Assembly (NCBI RefSeq): GCF_002251795.1
Contig: NZ_NOXU01000020.1
Location: 1 to 33,691 of the forward strand
Source: Niveispirillum lacus
GTDB lineage: Bacteria > Pseudomonadota > Alphaproteobacteria > Azospirillales > Azospirillaceae
Length of the DNA: 33,691 nt
Direction: 5' to 3'
Shown here: one piece after another, positions 1-11,486 of the stretch
Layout: each line of letters starts with the position of its first letter
Position numbering within the stretch: the first letter of the stretch is position 1
Position numbers and translations under genes: made by a program
The notes under the pieces: generated by a model
Seen by the model: only the letters and a program-made list of their open reading frames with translations
Database searches by the model: none
Told to the model about the DNA's origin: nothing

Positions 1-37
1 ACCGACCACCAAACACAAGGCGGCGCTCACCGGACGC
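1..37. other. Left flank of the transposon
   Basis: This short piece lies outside the left inverted repeat. No gene is recognised. Read on the minus strand it does not continue the molybdenum hydroxylase reading frame that is cut at the right end of the element, and its last five bases (gacgc) do not match the five bases beyond the right end (atcag). Confidence 0.4.
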
Positions 38-75
38 GTACTCACGACATAGAAGGGGCGAAAAACCACGCTAAG
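38..75 (+). repeat. Left terminal inverted repeat (IRL) of the Tn3-family element
   Basis: Positions 42-75 match the right repeat exactly in inverted orientation, ending in ACGCTAAG. The outermost four bases are gtac where the right end has gggg. Identity continues inward to about position 91 with one mismatch (position 85), so the repeat is longer than the family's standard 38 bp. Confidence 0.9.
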
Positions 76-199
76 CGGACAAATCAAGAACGCTTCTCCC
101 CTGCCCATCAAACCTCCTTTTTACGGACGGGAGGGTGGGCAACATGGGGACGTCGACGATGTGCAGAGCAGATCCGGCGGCAGCACAACTCCCAAAGAG

Positions 200-743
200 C
201 TAGTCCATGCCAACTTTGACCCCGAAGGCCGCGGCGATGGCGCCGACAGCCATGACCAGCGCCGTCACGTCCAGACTTTCCCAGAAGGGCCCATCGACCT
301 GAATTGGACCAAGGGACAATAGGCACAGTTTCTGAAACACGGTGTGCAGTGCTAACTATATCGCCAGATTGAGGATCACCCCCACGACGGCTGCCGTCAC
401 GACAGCTGGGCGCTGATCATCGCATGATTGCAGTGCAGGGCCTCGATCTATGGCGCCTCCGGACTATCCAGAGGAAGCAGGGCATGAAGGTGACCCAGGC
501 GGTGAGCATGGCCGCCAGGGTGGCAACATAAGGGTTGAGGAGCCGGGGCTGCGGAAAGCACCCATGAGGCCCACGAACTTCACTACCATGAACAACGGTC
601 ATGGGGTCCTCTCGGCCATTCACAGCCCGTCCGACATCTCTACCGGCCTCAGCCAGCGAAAGTGTCCAAGACCTGTTGTGCGACGTAGACCAGGACGGCA
701 CAAGGCCTGCCGAATGTCCCGACGGCCACCTGACTGAACTTGC
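200..743 (-). pseudogene. chrA: Decayed chromate transporter gene (chrA remnant)
   Basis: Minus-strand translation in shifting frames gives a row of ChrA-like segments in the right order: CAVLVYVAQQ (near 685), then AERTP-stop-PLFMVVKFVGLMGAFR (near 615-560), YVATLAAMLTAWVTFMPCFLWI (near 525-460), TAAVVGVILNLAI-stop-LALHTVF (near 395-335), and WESLDVTALVMAVGAIAAAF ending GVKVGMD-stop at 200. Two in-frame stops (one where family members have Trp) and several frameshifts show that it is dead. The N-terminal part is missing. It follows the chrB remnant directly, as in living chrBA operons. The match rests on my memory of ChrA sequences, not on a search. Confidence 0.75.
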
Positions 744-784
744 CGTGTCAGCCCCACGGATGATGGTTGCCAGAGGTGAGAGGG

Positions 785-960
785 CGGGCGAGGTCAAACC
801 GAAATGCCCCACCCCCTCCACATCGAAGGGTATCGACGCGAACCGACGCGAACCGCTGCGCGACGCCCTCAACTTCCTGGGCAGAGACAAACAGGAAAGC
901 TGCATCCGGGTCGATGACGCGTCGGTTAAGCCAAGGGCTGGCGGTACGATCAGGATGCGA
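785..960 (-). pseudogene. chrB: Decayed chrB remnant (chromate-resistance regulator)
   Basis: The minus strand encodes SHPDRTASPWLNRRVIDPDA followed by AFLFVSAQEVEGVAQRFAS. This resembles the ChrB segment in which a D-R-A-x-W-L-x-R-R-x-I-D-P motif is followed by a hydrophobic FLFV strand. At a 10-bp tandem duplication (834-853) the frame shifts, and the expected continuation IPFDVEGVGHFG is found in another frame. Both ends are missing and no start codon is present. It lies immediately upstream, in transcription order, of the chrA remnant. Confidence 0.7.
834..853. repeat. 10-bp tandem duplication that disrupts the chrB remnant
   Basis: The decamer cgacgcgaac occurs twice in direct tandem (834-843 and 844-853). 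Removing one copy joins the two ChrB-like reading frames (RFAS to IPFDVEGV) exactly, so the duplication is a visible inactivating mutation. Confidence 0.8.
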
Positions 961-1051
961 GGGCCCGCCGCGACATCCTCGTCTGTACGGAAATCGGCCC
1001 GTTTCTGTGTCTCATTACAAAGGAGTGGCAGCTCCGAGGTCGTTTCTCGTG

Positions 1052-1080
1052 TTGACATATCCCCCCCTGGGGGATATTTG
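1052..1080 (+). promoter_or_regulatory. Promoter with CsoR/RcnR-type operator in its spacer
   Basis: TTGACA (1052-1057) is separated by exactly 17 bp from TATTTG (1075-1080). The spacer holds a palindrome with 9-bp arms, ATATCCCCC and GGGGGATAT (1057-1077), around a CCT centre. C-tract/G-tract palindromes of this kind are the known operators of RcnR/DmeR-type nickel-cobalt repressors. Transcription would start about at the A of the repressor ATG (1087), so the message may be leaderless. It probably drives the repressor and the efflux operon behind it. Confidence 0.75.
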
Positions 1081-1086
1081 ACGGTT

Positions 1087-1353
1087 ATGAGCCATGCCAA
1101 CAATCCTGAGATTCTGAACCGGCTTAAGAGAGCCCAGGGGCACCTGTCCAAGATCGTCGAGATGGTCGAGGAAGGGCGCGACGCCCTGACCATTGCCCAG
1201 CAATTACAGGCGGTGCTGAAGGCCGTGGACAAGGCAAAGACGGTGCTGGTGCTGCACCATATCGAGCATCATCTGGAGGAGGCGACCGGAGCCCTGCCCA
1301 AGGAGGTGCGGGAACGGTTGTCCGGGATCGCGGAAATCACCAAGTACCTCTGA
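1087..1353 (+). CDS. CsoR/RcnR/FrmR-family metal-responsive repressor
   Basis: This 88-residue all-helical protein has the DUF156 family pattern: NRLKRAQGHL near residues 11-20, then a QQLQAVLKAVDKAK helix and the LHHIEHHLEEA helix. These proteins are tetrameric repressors that leave DNA on binding metal. His3, conserved in the nickel/cobalt sensor RcnR, is present, and the HHIEHH segment (His57/58/61/62) keeps the H-x3-H spacing of RcnR. The Cys that RcnR, CsoR and FrmR carry near residue 35 is replaced: the segment reads GRDALT. The start is ATG 1087; no Shine-Dalgarno is visible, which fits a leaderless message from the promoter just upstream. It is the likely regulator of both operators in the transposon. 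The metal (Ni/Co) is inferred. Confidence 0.88.
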   Translation: MSHANNPEILNRLKRAQGHLSKIVEMVEEGRDALTIAQQLQAVLKAVDKAKTVLVLHHIEHHLEEATGALPKEVRERLSGIAEITKYL

Positions 1354-1440
1354 CCCGGCCCATGGCCACTCTGGAATAGTTTGGTTCCGTCACTATATCC
1401 GGGTACGGTTTCCTCGTTCATTTCCCAATCACAAGGCACG

Positions 1441-1788
1441 ATGCGCTCCCTTCTCGCCTTCCTTATGACCGTGATGCTGTGCTTCACCGTGTTCCACACG
1501 GGCGAAACCATGGCACATGGGCTGGTGGAGAAGCTGGAGCATCATGTAGGTGGGTCCATGGATGGGGACCATACCGTCCATGAAAAGCATGTGGAAACCG
1601 ACGATAGCGATCAGCATATCGACAGGTTCCACCATGCCCATGACACGGTGACCCATTTGCTGGTGGTCGTGCCGACGCAGGTTCAGGTGACAAGCCCGCC
1701 CTTGCTGCGCGGCCATGTCCCGTTGCCGATTTCCTTCACCCGCCAGCACAGCGACATCCGTATCGACCGTCCGCCGCGCCAGGCCTGA
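1441..1788 (+). CDS. Small His-rich exported protein, first gene of the efflux operon
   Basis: A 115-residue protein with an N-terminal hydrophobic signal (MRSLLAFLMTVMLCFTVF, likely cut near AHG) is followed by a stretch rich in His, Asp and Glu (EHHVGGSMDGDHTVHEKH, then HIDRFHHAHD) and a C-terminus ending DRPPRQA. Such proteins are often found ahead of czc/cnr-type pumps and are thought to bind metal in the periplasm; CzcI is the nearest named analogue, but I do not claim homology. ATG 1441 is preferred over an earlier in-frame codon at 1381 because aagg precedes it and the signal peptide starts there. It shares layout and the RPPR tail with the protein at 9351-9755, so the two look like distant paralogues. 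Confidence 0.7.
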   Translation: MRSLLAFLMTVMLCFTVFHTGETMAHGLVEKLEHHVGGSMDGDHTVHEKHVETDDSDQHIDRFHHAHDTVTHLLVVVPTQVQVTSPPLLRGHVPLPISFTRQHSDIRIDRPPRQA

Positions 1789-1856
1789 ATCCATCTGATT
1801 CAATCCTGATCGCGATTTGACAGGCCCCCGCTTGCGGCGGGCCGAGGACGATACCC

Positions 1857-3194
1857 ATGCCCAGAGCCATCCCGCTCCGGTCCGGCATGGCCGTGACGAT
1901 GTTGCTGCTTGCAACCGTCGCCGGCCCCTGTTTGGCCCAGGAGGCGCCAGCCTCCATTTCCCGCGAGGCACCTGCCTCCAACCCCTATGCTGCCGATCCG
2001 GCTGCCAGTCCCGTCGGCATCCTGACCCTGCGCCAAGCCCTGACGCTTGCCGCCACCACCCATCCACGCCTTGCCGGCCACCGCTTCGCCCTGGATGCCG
2101 CCACGGCCCGCCAGGATCAGGCGGCGCTGCGCAATCCGTTCCAACTCGGCATTGATGTCGAGAATGTCGGCGGCACCGGCGGCACCCGCTTCATCGGTGA
2201 CACGGAAGTCACCCTCAGCCTGGGCACCGTTCTGGACCTGGAGGACAAGCGCGGGCGGCGCATGGATGTGGCCCGGCAGGAACGCGCCCAGATCCTGTCC
2301 GAACAGGATGCCGAGAAGATCGACATCCTGGCAGAGGTGACGCGCCGCTTCATTGATGTCGTGGTCAATCAGGAACTGCTGGCGCTGGCCCGCCGGCAGG
2401 AAGCCATGGCCGCCCGCGCCCTGGATGCGGCCAACACCCGCAACAGGGCTGCCAAGGCCCTGCCGGGCGAGGTGGCGCGCGCCGAGGTTTCCGTCACCCA
2501 GGCCAAGCTGGTCCGGCTGCGCAGGGAACAGGAGCTGCACTCCGCCCGCCTGCTGCTGGCCGAGGCCTGGGCGGACCGCGACCCGCGGTTCGAACTGGCC
2601 GCGGCCAATCTGCTGGACATGCCGGCCCCGCTACCCGTCTCCACCATCCAGGCGCGGATGGAGCGCAATCCCGACCTGCTGCGCTTTGCGTCCGAACGCC
2701 GGGCCCTGGAGGCCCGCACCCTGCTGGCCGAAAGTGCCCGCACGCCCGACTTGACGGTCAGTGCCGGCATAAGGCGGCTGGAGGGCCAGAACGGTCAGGC
2801 CTTCGTCATGTCGCTGACCATGCCGCTGGGGTCCGCCGCCCGAGCTGAGCCCGGTATCCGCGAGGCAAGGGCCGCCACCGGCCTTGCCCTGGCGCGCGAA
2901 CAGGCGGCACGAACCAGCCTCTACAACACGCTGGCCAGCCTGCATGCCGGGATGGAACGCGCGCGTCAGGCGCTGAAGCTGTTGCAGGAGGAGGCAGCAC
3001 CCAAGGCCCGTGCCGCCATCGCCGCCATTGAGGATGGCTACAGGGCCGGCCGCCTGTCGCTGCTGGAACTGACCGAGGCCAACCGGCAACTGGTGGAGCT
3101 GGAACAGGCCATGATCAATGAGGCCTCCGACTATCACCGGCTCGCCATCGAAGCCGAGCGCCTGACCGGCCAGACCCTCGCCCCGCAGGACTGA
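1857..3194 (+). CDS. czcC: TolC/CzcC-type outer-membrane efflux protein
   Basis: The 445-residue protein begins with a signal peptide (cleavage likely after CLAQ) and carries two outer-membrane-efflux repeats, seen as long helical segments such as LTLRQALTLAATTHPRLAGH and, in the C-terminal half, ASLHAGMERARQALKLLQEE with YRAGRLSLLELTEANRQLVELE. The YRAGRLSLLEL motif is typical of the CzcC/CnrC/NccC branch. It would form the trimeric outer-membrane channel of the pump encoded by the next two genes. The start ATG 1857 follows gaggac at good distance. The gap to the membrane-fusion gene is 4 bp, so the two are co-transcribed. Length is normal for the family. Metal specificity cannot be read from this subunit. 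Confidence 0.9.
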   Translation: MPRAIPLRSGMAVTMLLLATVAGPCLAQEAPASISREAPASNPYAADPAASPVGILTLRQALTLAATTHPRLAGHRFALDAATARQDQAALRNPFQLGIDVENVGGTGGTRFIGDTEVTLSLGTVLDLEDKRGRRMDVARQERAQILSEQDAEKIDILAEVTRRFIDVVVNQELLALARRQEAMAARALDAANTRNRAAKALPGEVARAEVSVTQAKLVRLRREQELHSARLLLAEAWADRDPRFELAAANLLDMPAPLPVSTIQARMERNPDLLRFASERRALEARTLLAESARTPDLTVSAGIRRLEGQNGQAFVMSLTMPLGSAARAEPGIREARAATGLALAREQAARTSLYNTLASLHAGMERARQALKLLQEEAAPKARAAIAAIEDGYRAGRLSLLELTEANRQLVELEQAMINEASDYHRLAIEAERLTGQTLAPQD

Positions 3195-3198
3195 CACC

Positions 3199-7628
<4,430 letters not shown>

Positions 7629-7647
7629 CCGTGAAAGGAGAAACTCC

Positions 7648-7869
7648 ATGAAGACAAGGATCGCAGTTCTGGTCTTTGCGCTGGCACTGTCGGGATGTTC
7701 CACCCCGGCGGTCGGGCCAGGACGAACGGTGGCCGACACCACCTGTGAAAGTGGCCAGCGGGCGCAGGAATTCGCCCCGCGCCTTCCTGGCATCAAGCGG
7801 TACGGTCCCCGTTGGCGCGATGGGGAGTGTGTCGCCGCAATCCTGTCGCCAGCACCCGAAGTTAAATGA
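7648..7869 (+). CDS. Small predicted lipoprotein, last gene of the efflux operon
   Basis: The 73-residue product has a lipoprotein signal with lipobox LSGC (Cys at residue 17). A short soluble part with two further cysteines (TTCESG and DGECVAA) could form a disulfide in the periplasm. A strong AAGGAG site precedes ATG 7648, and the gene starts 19 bp after the RND pump stop. A hairpin terminator follows at once. Function is unknown; its place suggests an accessory to the pump or a metal-stress envelope protein. Confidence 0.75.
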   Translation: MKTRIAVLVFALALSGCSTPAVGPGRTVADTTCESGQRAQEFAPRLPGIKRYGPRWRDGECVAAILSPAPEVK

Positions 7870-7875
7870 GGAAAA

Positions 7876-7909
7876 CCCCTCCGTCCCCGCGTCAGGCGGG
7901 GCGGAGGGG
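7876..7909. terminator. Hairpin terminator between convergent genes
   Basis: A strong stem pairs CCCCTCCG and CCCCGC (7876-7890, one bulged T) with GCGGGG and CGGAGGGG (7896-7909) around a GTCAG loop. It is followed on the plus strand by gatccgatttt and on the minus strand by a TTTT run, so it can stop both the efflux operon and the MFS gene. Confidence 0.75.
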
Positions 7910-7926
7910 CGATCCGATTTTGCAGA

Positions 7927-9159
7927 TCAAACCGAACGGGGGGCGTCGTCACCGGCCCAAAGCCGTCCGGCGATGAGCGTGGTGACGACCGCCAGCACGC
8001 CCAAGGTGGCAAAAGCGATTGTCAGGCCGCCGGTCGAACCCAGCCAGCCCGCCAGTGGATATGTCACCAGCCAGCACGCATGGGAAAGCGCGAACTGCGC
8101 CGCGAAGATGGCCGGACGGTCTCCCGCCTCAGCGGAACGGCGCAACAGCCGACCGGACGGTGTCAGCACCGCAGAATTTGCCGCTCCCAATATGAACCAG
8201 GCGGGCATGAGGATCGGAAAGGAACCATCGACATTCCCCACAACCAGACCGGTTGCCAGGAGGACCGCCAGGGTCAACAGACCCCCGGTCAGTACCCAGG
8301 CCCCAGCCATCATCACACTGCGGTCCCCCGTCTGCTCCAACAGCTTGGGTAGCAGGAACGCCATGACCATAGACCCGGCACCATAGGCGGCCAGCAGCAT
8401 GGCAACATCCGTTTCCGAGCCGCCCAGCAGACCACGCACCAACACGACGGTGTTGACGATCACCATGGCACCTGTTGCGGCGACGGTCCCGTTGAAGGCC
8501 AGCAGGCCACGCAGGCGCGGTGTCAGCAGATAGAGGCGCATTCCCCTTGTGGTCCGGTCATAGATGCCGCCCTTGTGCTCCACCGGTGTCGGCCTTGTGA
8601 GGCGGGTCGATACCACCAGCAGGGCGGACAGGACGAAGCCGACCACGGTGCCAGCGAACAGGTCATGGTAGGTCATGATGGTCAGCAGGGCCGCCGCCAG
8701 CGCCGGACTGACCAAGCTCTCCAGATCATAGGCCAACCGGGCCAGCGACAGGGCCTTGGTATAGTCGGCCTCTTCCGGCAGCACGTCCGGGATGGTCGCC
8801 TGGAATGTCGGCGTAAAGGCGGCGGATGCCGATTGCAGCAGAAAGATCAGCACATAGATTTGCCAGACCTGTGTGACGAAGGGCAGCGACAGCGCGATCA
8901 AGGCGCGCACCAGATCCATGGCGACCAGGAAGGTGCGCCGGGGCAACCGGTCGGCAAAGGCACCGGCGACGGGTGCCACCACCACATAGGCCACCATTTT
9001 GATCGCCAGCGCCGTACCCAGCACCGCGCCGGCGTCCGCACCCGCCAGATCAAAGGCCAGCAGGCCCAGCGCCACGGTCAGCAGCCCGGTTCCCACCAGG
9101 GCCACGACCTGTGCTGCGAAGAGGTGGCGGTAGGTACGGTTCAGCAAGGGAGAGAACAA
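7927..9159 (-). CDS. MFS transporter, probable metal exporter (NreB-like)
   Basis: About 410 residues with roughly twelve hydrophobic segments and no large soluble domain. The first helix reads LFAAQVVALVGTGLLTVALG, and the central loop contains the MFS motif GAFADRLPRRTFLVAMD. It belongs to the MFS_3/EntS-like exporters, which include the nickel exporter NreB; unlike NreB it lacks a His-rich tail. The longest reading frame opens at 9312, but the operator and promoter at 9227-9255 would then lie inside the gene. The start must therefore be downstream of about 9220, probably TTG 9159 (weak GAAAG upstream) or TTG 9174. Nickel/cobalt export is inferred from the operator and the neighbours. Confidence 0.82.
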   Translation of the reverse strand: MFSPLLNRTYRHLFAAQVVALVGTGLLTVALGLLAFDLAGADAGAVLGTALAIKMVAYVVVAPVAGAFADRLPRRTFLVAMDLVRALIALSLPFVTQVWQIYVLIFLLQSASAAFTPTFQATIPDVLPEEADYTKALSLARLAYDLESLVSPALAAALLTIMTYHDLFAGTVVGFVLSALLVVSTRLTRPTPVEHKGGIYDRTTRGMRLYLLTPRLRGLLAFNGTVAATGAMVIVNTVVLVRGLLGGSETDVAMLLAAYGAGSMVMAFLLPKLLEQTGDRSVMMAGAWVLTGGLLTLAVLLATGLVVGNVDGSFPILMPAWFILGAANSAVLTPSGRLLRRSAEAGDRPAIFAAQFALSHACWLVTYPLAGWLGSTGGLTIAFATLGVLAVVTTLIAGRLWAGDDAPRSV

Positions 9160-9226
9160 GGGGATTTCTTTCAAGCTGGTTGGGTAGCGCCTTCCAGCCG
9201 GCCTGGACAGAACCGACTGCCTCAAT

Positions 9227-9255
9227 ATGCTATCCCCCTGGTGGGGATATTTCAA
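9227..9255 (-). promoter_or_regulatory. Operator-containing promoter of the MFS gene
   Basis: On the minus strand TTGAAA (9255-9250) lies 17 bp from TAGCAT (9232-9227). The spacer contains TATCCCC and GGGGATA arms (9231-9237 and 9243-9249) around CTGGT. The layout is the same as that of the promoter at 1052, so the same CsoR/RcnR-type repressor probably acts on both. It may also affect the plus-strand genes starting at 9351; a weak TTGACC/TATCCC pair (9295/9318) could serve those. Confidence 0.7.
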
Positions 9256-9350
9256 GGTTGCTTCAGGGTGTGCGAATGAGTCGCAAATGGGGCATTGACC
9301 CGACTTTGGCATTCCGCTATCCCTGGAAATATCAGTGGAATGGAGCGGGC

Positions 9351-9755
9351 ATGGGCTTCACGGAGACGTGGTTACCTATGCATATCGATGGCAACCAGAT
9401 GGTGAAACTGATCCTGTTGAAAGGCGTTCGCTTCATCATCGTGGCGATGATGCTTTCCGGCGTTTTGTCTTTCGCTCACCACAGCCTGGCCGCCCATATT
9501 CCCGATATCGCTATCGCCGATGGTCATGTCCATGATCATGGACACGACCATGACGGGGAGGATGATCGATCCGCCGGACCGACCCATAGCCATAACAAGG
9601 GCGACCATTCCCACACCGTTCTGATCGCCATCACGTTCCCCCCTGGCGCGCCGAATGTATGGCGCACCGGCTGGCACGATGACATACCGGCGGCCCTGTC
9701 CAGCGCACCGCTTTACGCCCTGGAGCGGCCACCACGGGCCGGGTTCCACGCATAG
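9351..9755 (+). CDS. His-rich exported metal-binding protein
   Basis: A 134-residue product with a hydrophobic stretch near residues 19-43 (LILLKGVRFIIVAMMLSGVL), then a dense His/Asp region (DGHVHDHGHDHDGEDD, then THSHNKGDHSH) and a C-terminus LERPPRAGFHA. It probably binds divalent metal in the periplasm. ATG 9351 is chosen because GGAG lies 7-10 bp upstream; ATG 9378 or 9399 would place the signal peptide nearer the N-terminus and remain possible. It has the same layout as the protein at 1441-1788 and the same RPPR tail, though the sequences are diverged. A hairpin follows, then the HupE-type gene. Confidence 0.65.
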   Translation: MGFTETWLPMHIDGNQMVKLILLKGVRFIIVAMMLSGVLSFAHHSLAAHIPDIAIADGHVHDHGHDHDGEDDRSAGPTHSHNKGDHSHTVLIAITFPPGAPNVWRTGWHDDIPAALSSAPLYALERPPRAGFHA

Positions 9756-9759
9756 CCAC

Positions 9760-9785
9760 AAGCAGCACCCTGACGGGGGCTGCTT
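9760..9785 (+). terminator. Hairpin between the His-rich gene and the HupE-type gene
   Basis: AAGCAGC (9760-9766) pairs with GCTGCTT (9779-9785), extended by CCC/GGG pairs around TGAC, and is followed by TCCCTATT. It may partly terminate transcription or set the ratio between the first gene and the genes behind it. Confidence 0.5.
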
Positions 9786-9818
9786 TCCCTATTGCTGAAA
9801 CTCGGGAAAACCCAAGCC

Positions 9819-10559
9819 ATGAAAAGGCCTCCACCCAGGGTCGGGCAGGCGCGCGCCGCCGTGCCGCCCCGGACCTTGCTTCTGGCCCTGATGGGCATGA
9901 TCATAGTCCTTCTGATGGGAAGCGCCGATGCGCTGGCCCATGCCGTGACACAGGGCGACAAGGGCTATATCCAGGAGATCACGGGCGTGCATCTCCTGCC
10001 CTTCATCTATCTGGGCGCCAAGCACATGGTGACCGGCTACGATCACATCCTGTTCCTGTTCGGTGTGATCTTCTTTCTTTATCGGCTGAACCATATCGCG
10101 CTGTATGTCAGCCTGTTCGCCCTCGGCCATTCGACCACGATGCTGCTGGGCGTGCTGTTCGACACCAACGTCAATGGCTACCTGATCGACGCCATCATCG
10201 GCCTGTCGGTCGTTTACAAAGCGCTGGACAATCTGGGTGCCTATCAGCGCTGGCTGGGTTTCCAGCCCAACACCAAGGTGGCGACACTGGTCTTTGGCCT
10301 GTTCCACGGGTTGGGGCTGGCCACCAAGATCCGCGAATATGACGTGGCAGCGGATGGGCTGATCCCCAATCTGCTGGCCTTTAATGTCGGCGTGGAGATT
10401 GGTCAGATGCTGGCCTTGTTCGCCATCCTGATCGTGATGGGGTACTGGCGCCGGACCGCCAGCTTCTGGCGCCACGCCTATACCTCCAATGTCGTCATGA
10501 TGACCGCCGGGTTCATGCTGATCGGATATCAGCTGACCGGCTGGGCCGTCGCTTCCTGA
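9819..10559 (+). CDS. HupE/UreJ-family membrane protein (module A)
   Basis: About 246 residues with an N-terminal hydrophobic segment followed by several membrane helices. The conserved first motif is HMVTGYDHILFL, with further His motifs ALGHSTTMLL and GLFHGLGLATK; these are typical metal-contact motifs of the HupE/UreJ_2 group. The family includes nickel and cobalt permeases, so a role in uptake or transfer of Ni/Co is likely but unproven. ATG 9819 is used; TTG 9792 is an in-frame alternative that would start almost on the upstream hairpin. It is closely similar along its whole length to the protein at 12105-12848. Next in the operon, 14 bp on, is the small membrane-anchor gene. Confidence 0.85.
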   Translation: MKRPPPRVGQARAAVPPRTLLLALMGMIIVLLMGSADALAHAVTQGDKGYIQEITGVHLLPFIYLGAKHMVTGYDHILFLFGVIFFLYRLNHIALYVSLFALGHSTTMLLGVLFDTNVNGYLIDAIIGLSVVYKALDNLGAYQRWLGFQPNTKVATLVFGLFHGLGLATKIREYDVAADGLIPNLLAFNVGVEIGQMLALFAILIVMGYWRRTASFWRHAYTSNVVMMTAGFMLIGYQLTGWAVAS

Positions 10560-10573
10560 AAGGGATTTGCCCC

Positions 10574-10843
10574 ATGTATAACAGCAACATTCCCACCCAG
10601 TCTGAACTGCCGACCTCGGCGCAGCTTCTTCGGTCGACAATCATCGCCATCGTGACCGCTGCCCTGCTGCTGGTCACCGTTGTCCTGCCGTCGGAATATG
10701 CCATCGACCCCACCGGCATCGGCAAGGCGCTGGGCCTGACGGAGATCGGGGAGATCAAGGCGCAATTAGCAGAAGAGGCGGAAGCCGATGCCAAGGCAGA
10801 CCGGGAGACGGCAACGACACCCCAGCCTGCCTCATCTCCGTAA
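10574..10843 (+). CDS. Small membrane-anchor protein (module A, split form)
   Basis: An 89-residue protein with one membrane helix (about residues 20-40, IIAIVTAALLLVTVVLP), followed by the segment VLPSEYAIDPTGIGKALGLT and a charged Ala/Glu-rich tail. AGGGA precedes the ATG. The segment matches VLPAEYGIDPTGAGNALGLT in the N-terminal half of the fused protein at 11487-12092, so this is a free-standing version of that anchor. Related small proteins accompany HupE and Czc genes in other proteobacteria. Function is unknown; it may tether the periplasmic protein encoded next. Confidence 0.75.
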   Translation: MYNSNIPTQSELPTSAQLLRSTIIAIVTAALLLVTVVLPSEYAIDPTGIGKALGLTEIGEIKAQLAEEAEADAKADRETATTPQPASSP

Positions 10844-10941
10844 AACATCTGACATGCACCGCCGGCTCCTGCCGACGGTCGACCCAACCTGATACGGGTG
10901 GTGCCTGAAGCCGAACCCGTCCAAAGACGATAAGGAAAACA

Positions 10942-11355
10942 ATGATGTTGAAGTCGCTGCTGATCGCCGCTGGCCTGTGCCTGCTGCCCGTTGCCGCCCT
11001 GGCCCATGCCGACCATGCCCATGGCGAGGCGGAAACGGTGGATGAAATGTCGGTGACGCTGGCACCCGGTCAGGGGGCTGAGGTCAAGGTCGAGGCTAAG
11101 CAGGGGGCGAAGATCAATTATTCATGGACGGTCGAGGGCGGTGTGGTGAATTTTGACGCGCATGGCGAGGCTTTCGCCGCACCCGACAAGACCCACAGCT
11201 ACAAGAAGGGGCGCGGTGCCGCCAGTGATGAAGGCGAAATTACCGCCGCCTTTGACGGCAAGCATGGATGGTTCTGGCGCAATCGCGGTGACAAGGATGT
11301 GACCGTAAAAGTACGCGCAACCGGTGACTACACGAACTTCAAGCGCGTGATGTGA
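10942..11355 (+). CDS. Periplasmic beta-domain protein (module A, split form)
   Basis: A 137-residue protein with a signal peptide (MLKSLLIAAGLCLLPVAALA) and a short His-rich start (HADHAHGEAE). Its globular part contains SVTLAPGQGAEVKVEAKQGA, FDAHGE and KHGWFWRNRGDKDVTVKV. The same elements appear in the C-terminal half of the fused protein at 11487-12092 (TLAPHTGAEVKAHM, FDMHGE, THGWYFRNRGDTPVTVVV). AAGGA precedes the start, and a second ATG (10945) is possible. It probably acts in the periplasm with the anchor protein and the HupE-type permease. No catalytic motif is seen. Confidence 0.75.
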   Translation: MMLKSLLIAAGLCLLPVAALAHADHAHGEAETVDEMSVTLAPGQGAEVKVEAKQGAKINYSWTVEGGVVNFDAHGEAFAAPDKTHSYKKGRGAASDEGEITAAFDGKHGWFWRNRGDKDVTVKVRATGDYTNFKRVM

Positions 11356-11387
11356 TCGGTCCTGTTACATCAGGTCAGTGATAGAAA

Positions 11388-11420
11388 GCTGTTTGCGGGC
11401 CCGAATCGCCCGCAAACAGC
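11388..11420. terminator. Bidirectional terminator between the two HupE modules
   Basis: Perfect 13-bp arms GCTGTTTGCGGGC (11388-11400) and GCCCGCAAACAGC (11408-11420) enclose a 7-nt loop. Pyrimidine-rich, T-containing sequence follows on both strands (CCTTCTCATTT on plus, TTTCTAT on minus). It lies exactly between the convergent modules. Confidence 0.85.
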
Positions 11421-11486
11421 CCTTCTCATTTGTATGCGCAGGTTCCTGCAAACCATGCCCTGGGGGGCCTAGACGCAGGTCCATTA

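Noticed and set aside
417-1232. Long open frame of 271 codons on the minus strand at the left end
   Set aside because: It spans both chr remnants and the opposite strand of the repressor gene. Only pieces of it match ChrB/ChrA, and those continue in other frames, so it is a chance joining of decayed sequence.
601-1353. Repressor gene read from a much earlier start (250 residues)
   Set aside because: The first 162 residues would cross the promoter and operator, and the family length is about 90 residues. ATG 1087 fits the family start MSHAN.
9111-9755. His-rich protein read from 9111 (214 residues)
   Set aside because: The extra N-terminus crosses the operator and the start of the divergent MFS gene and has no signal peptide at its beginning.
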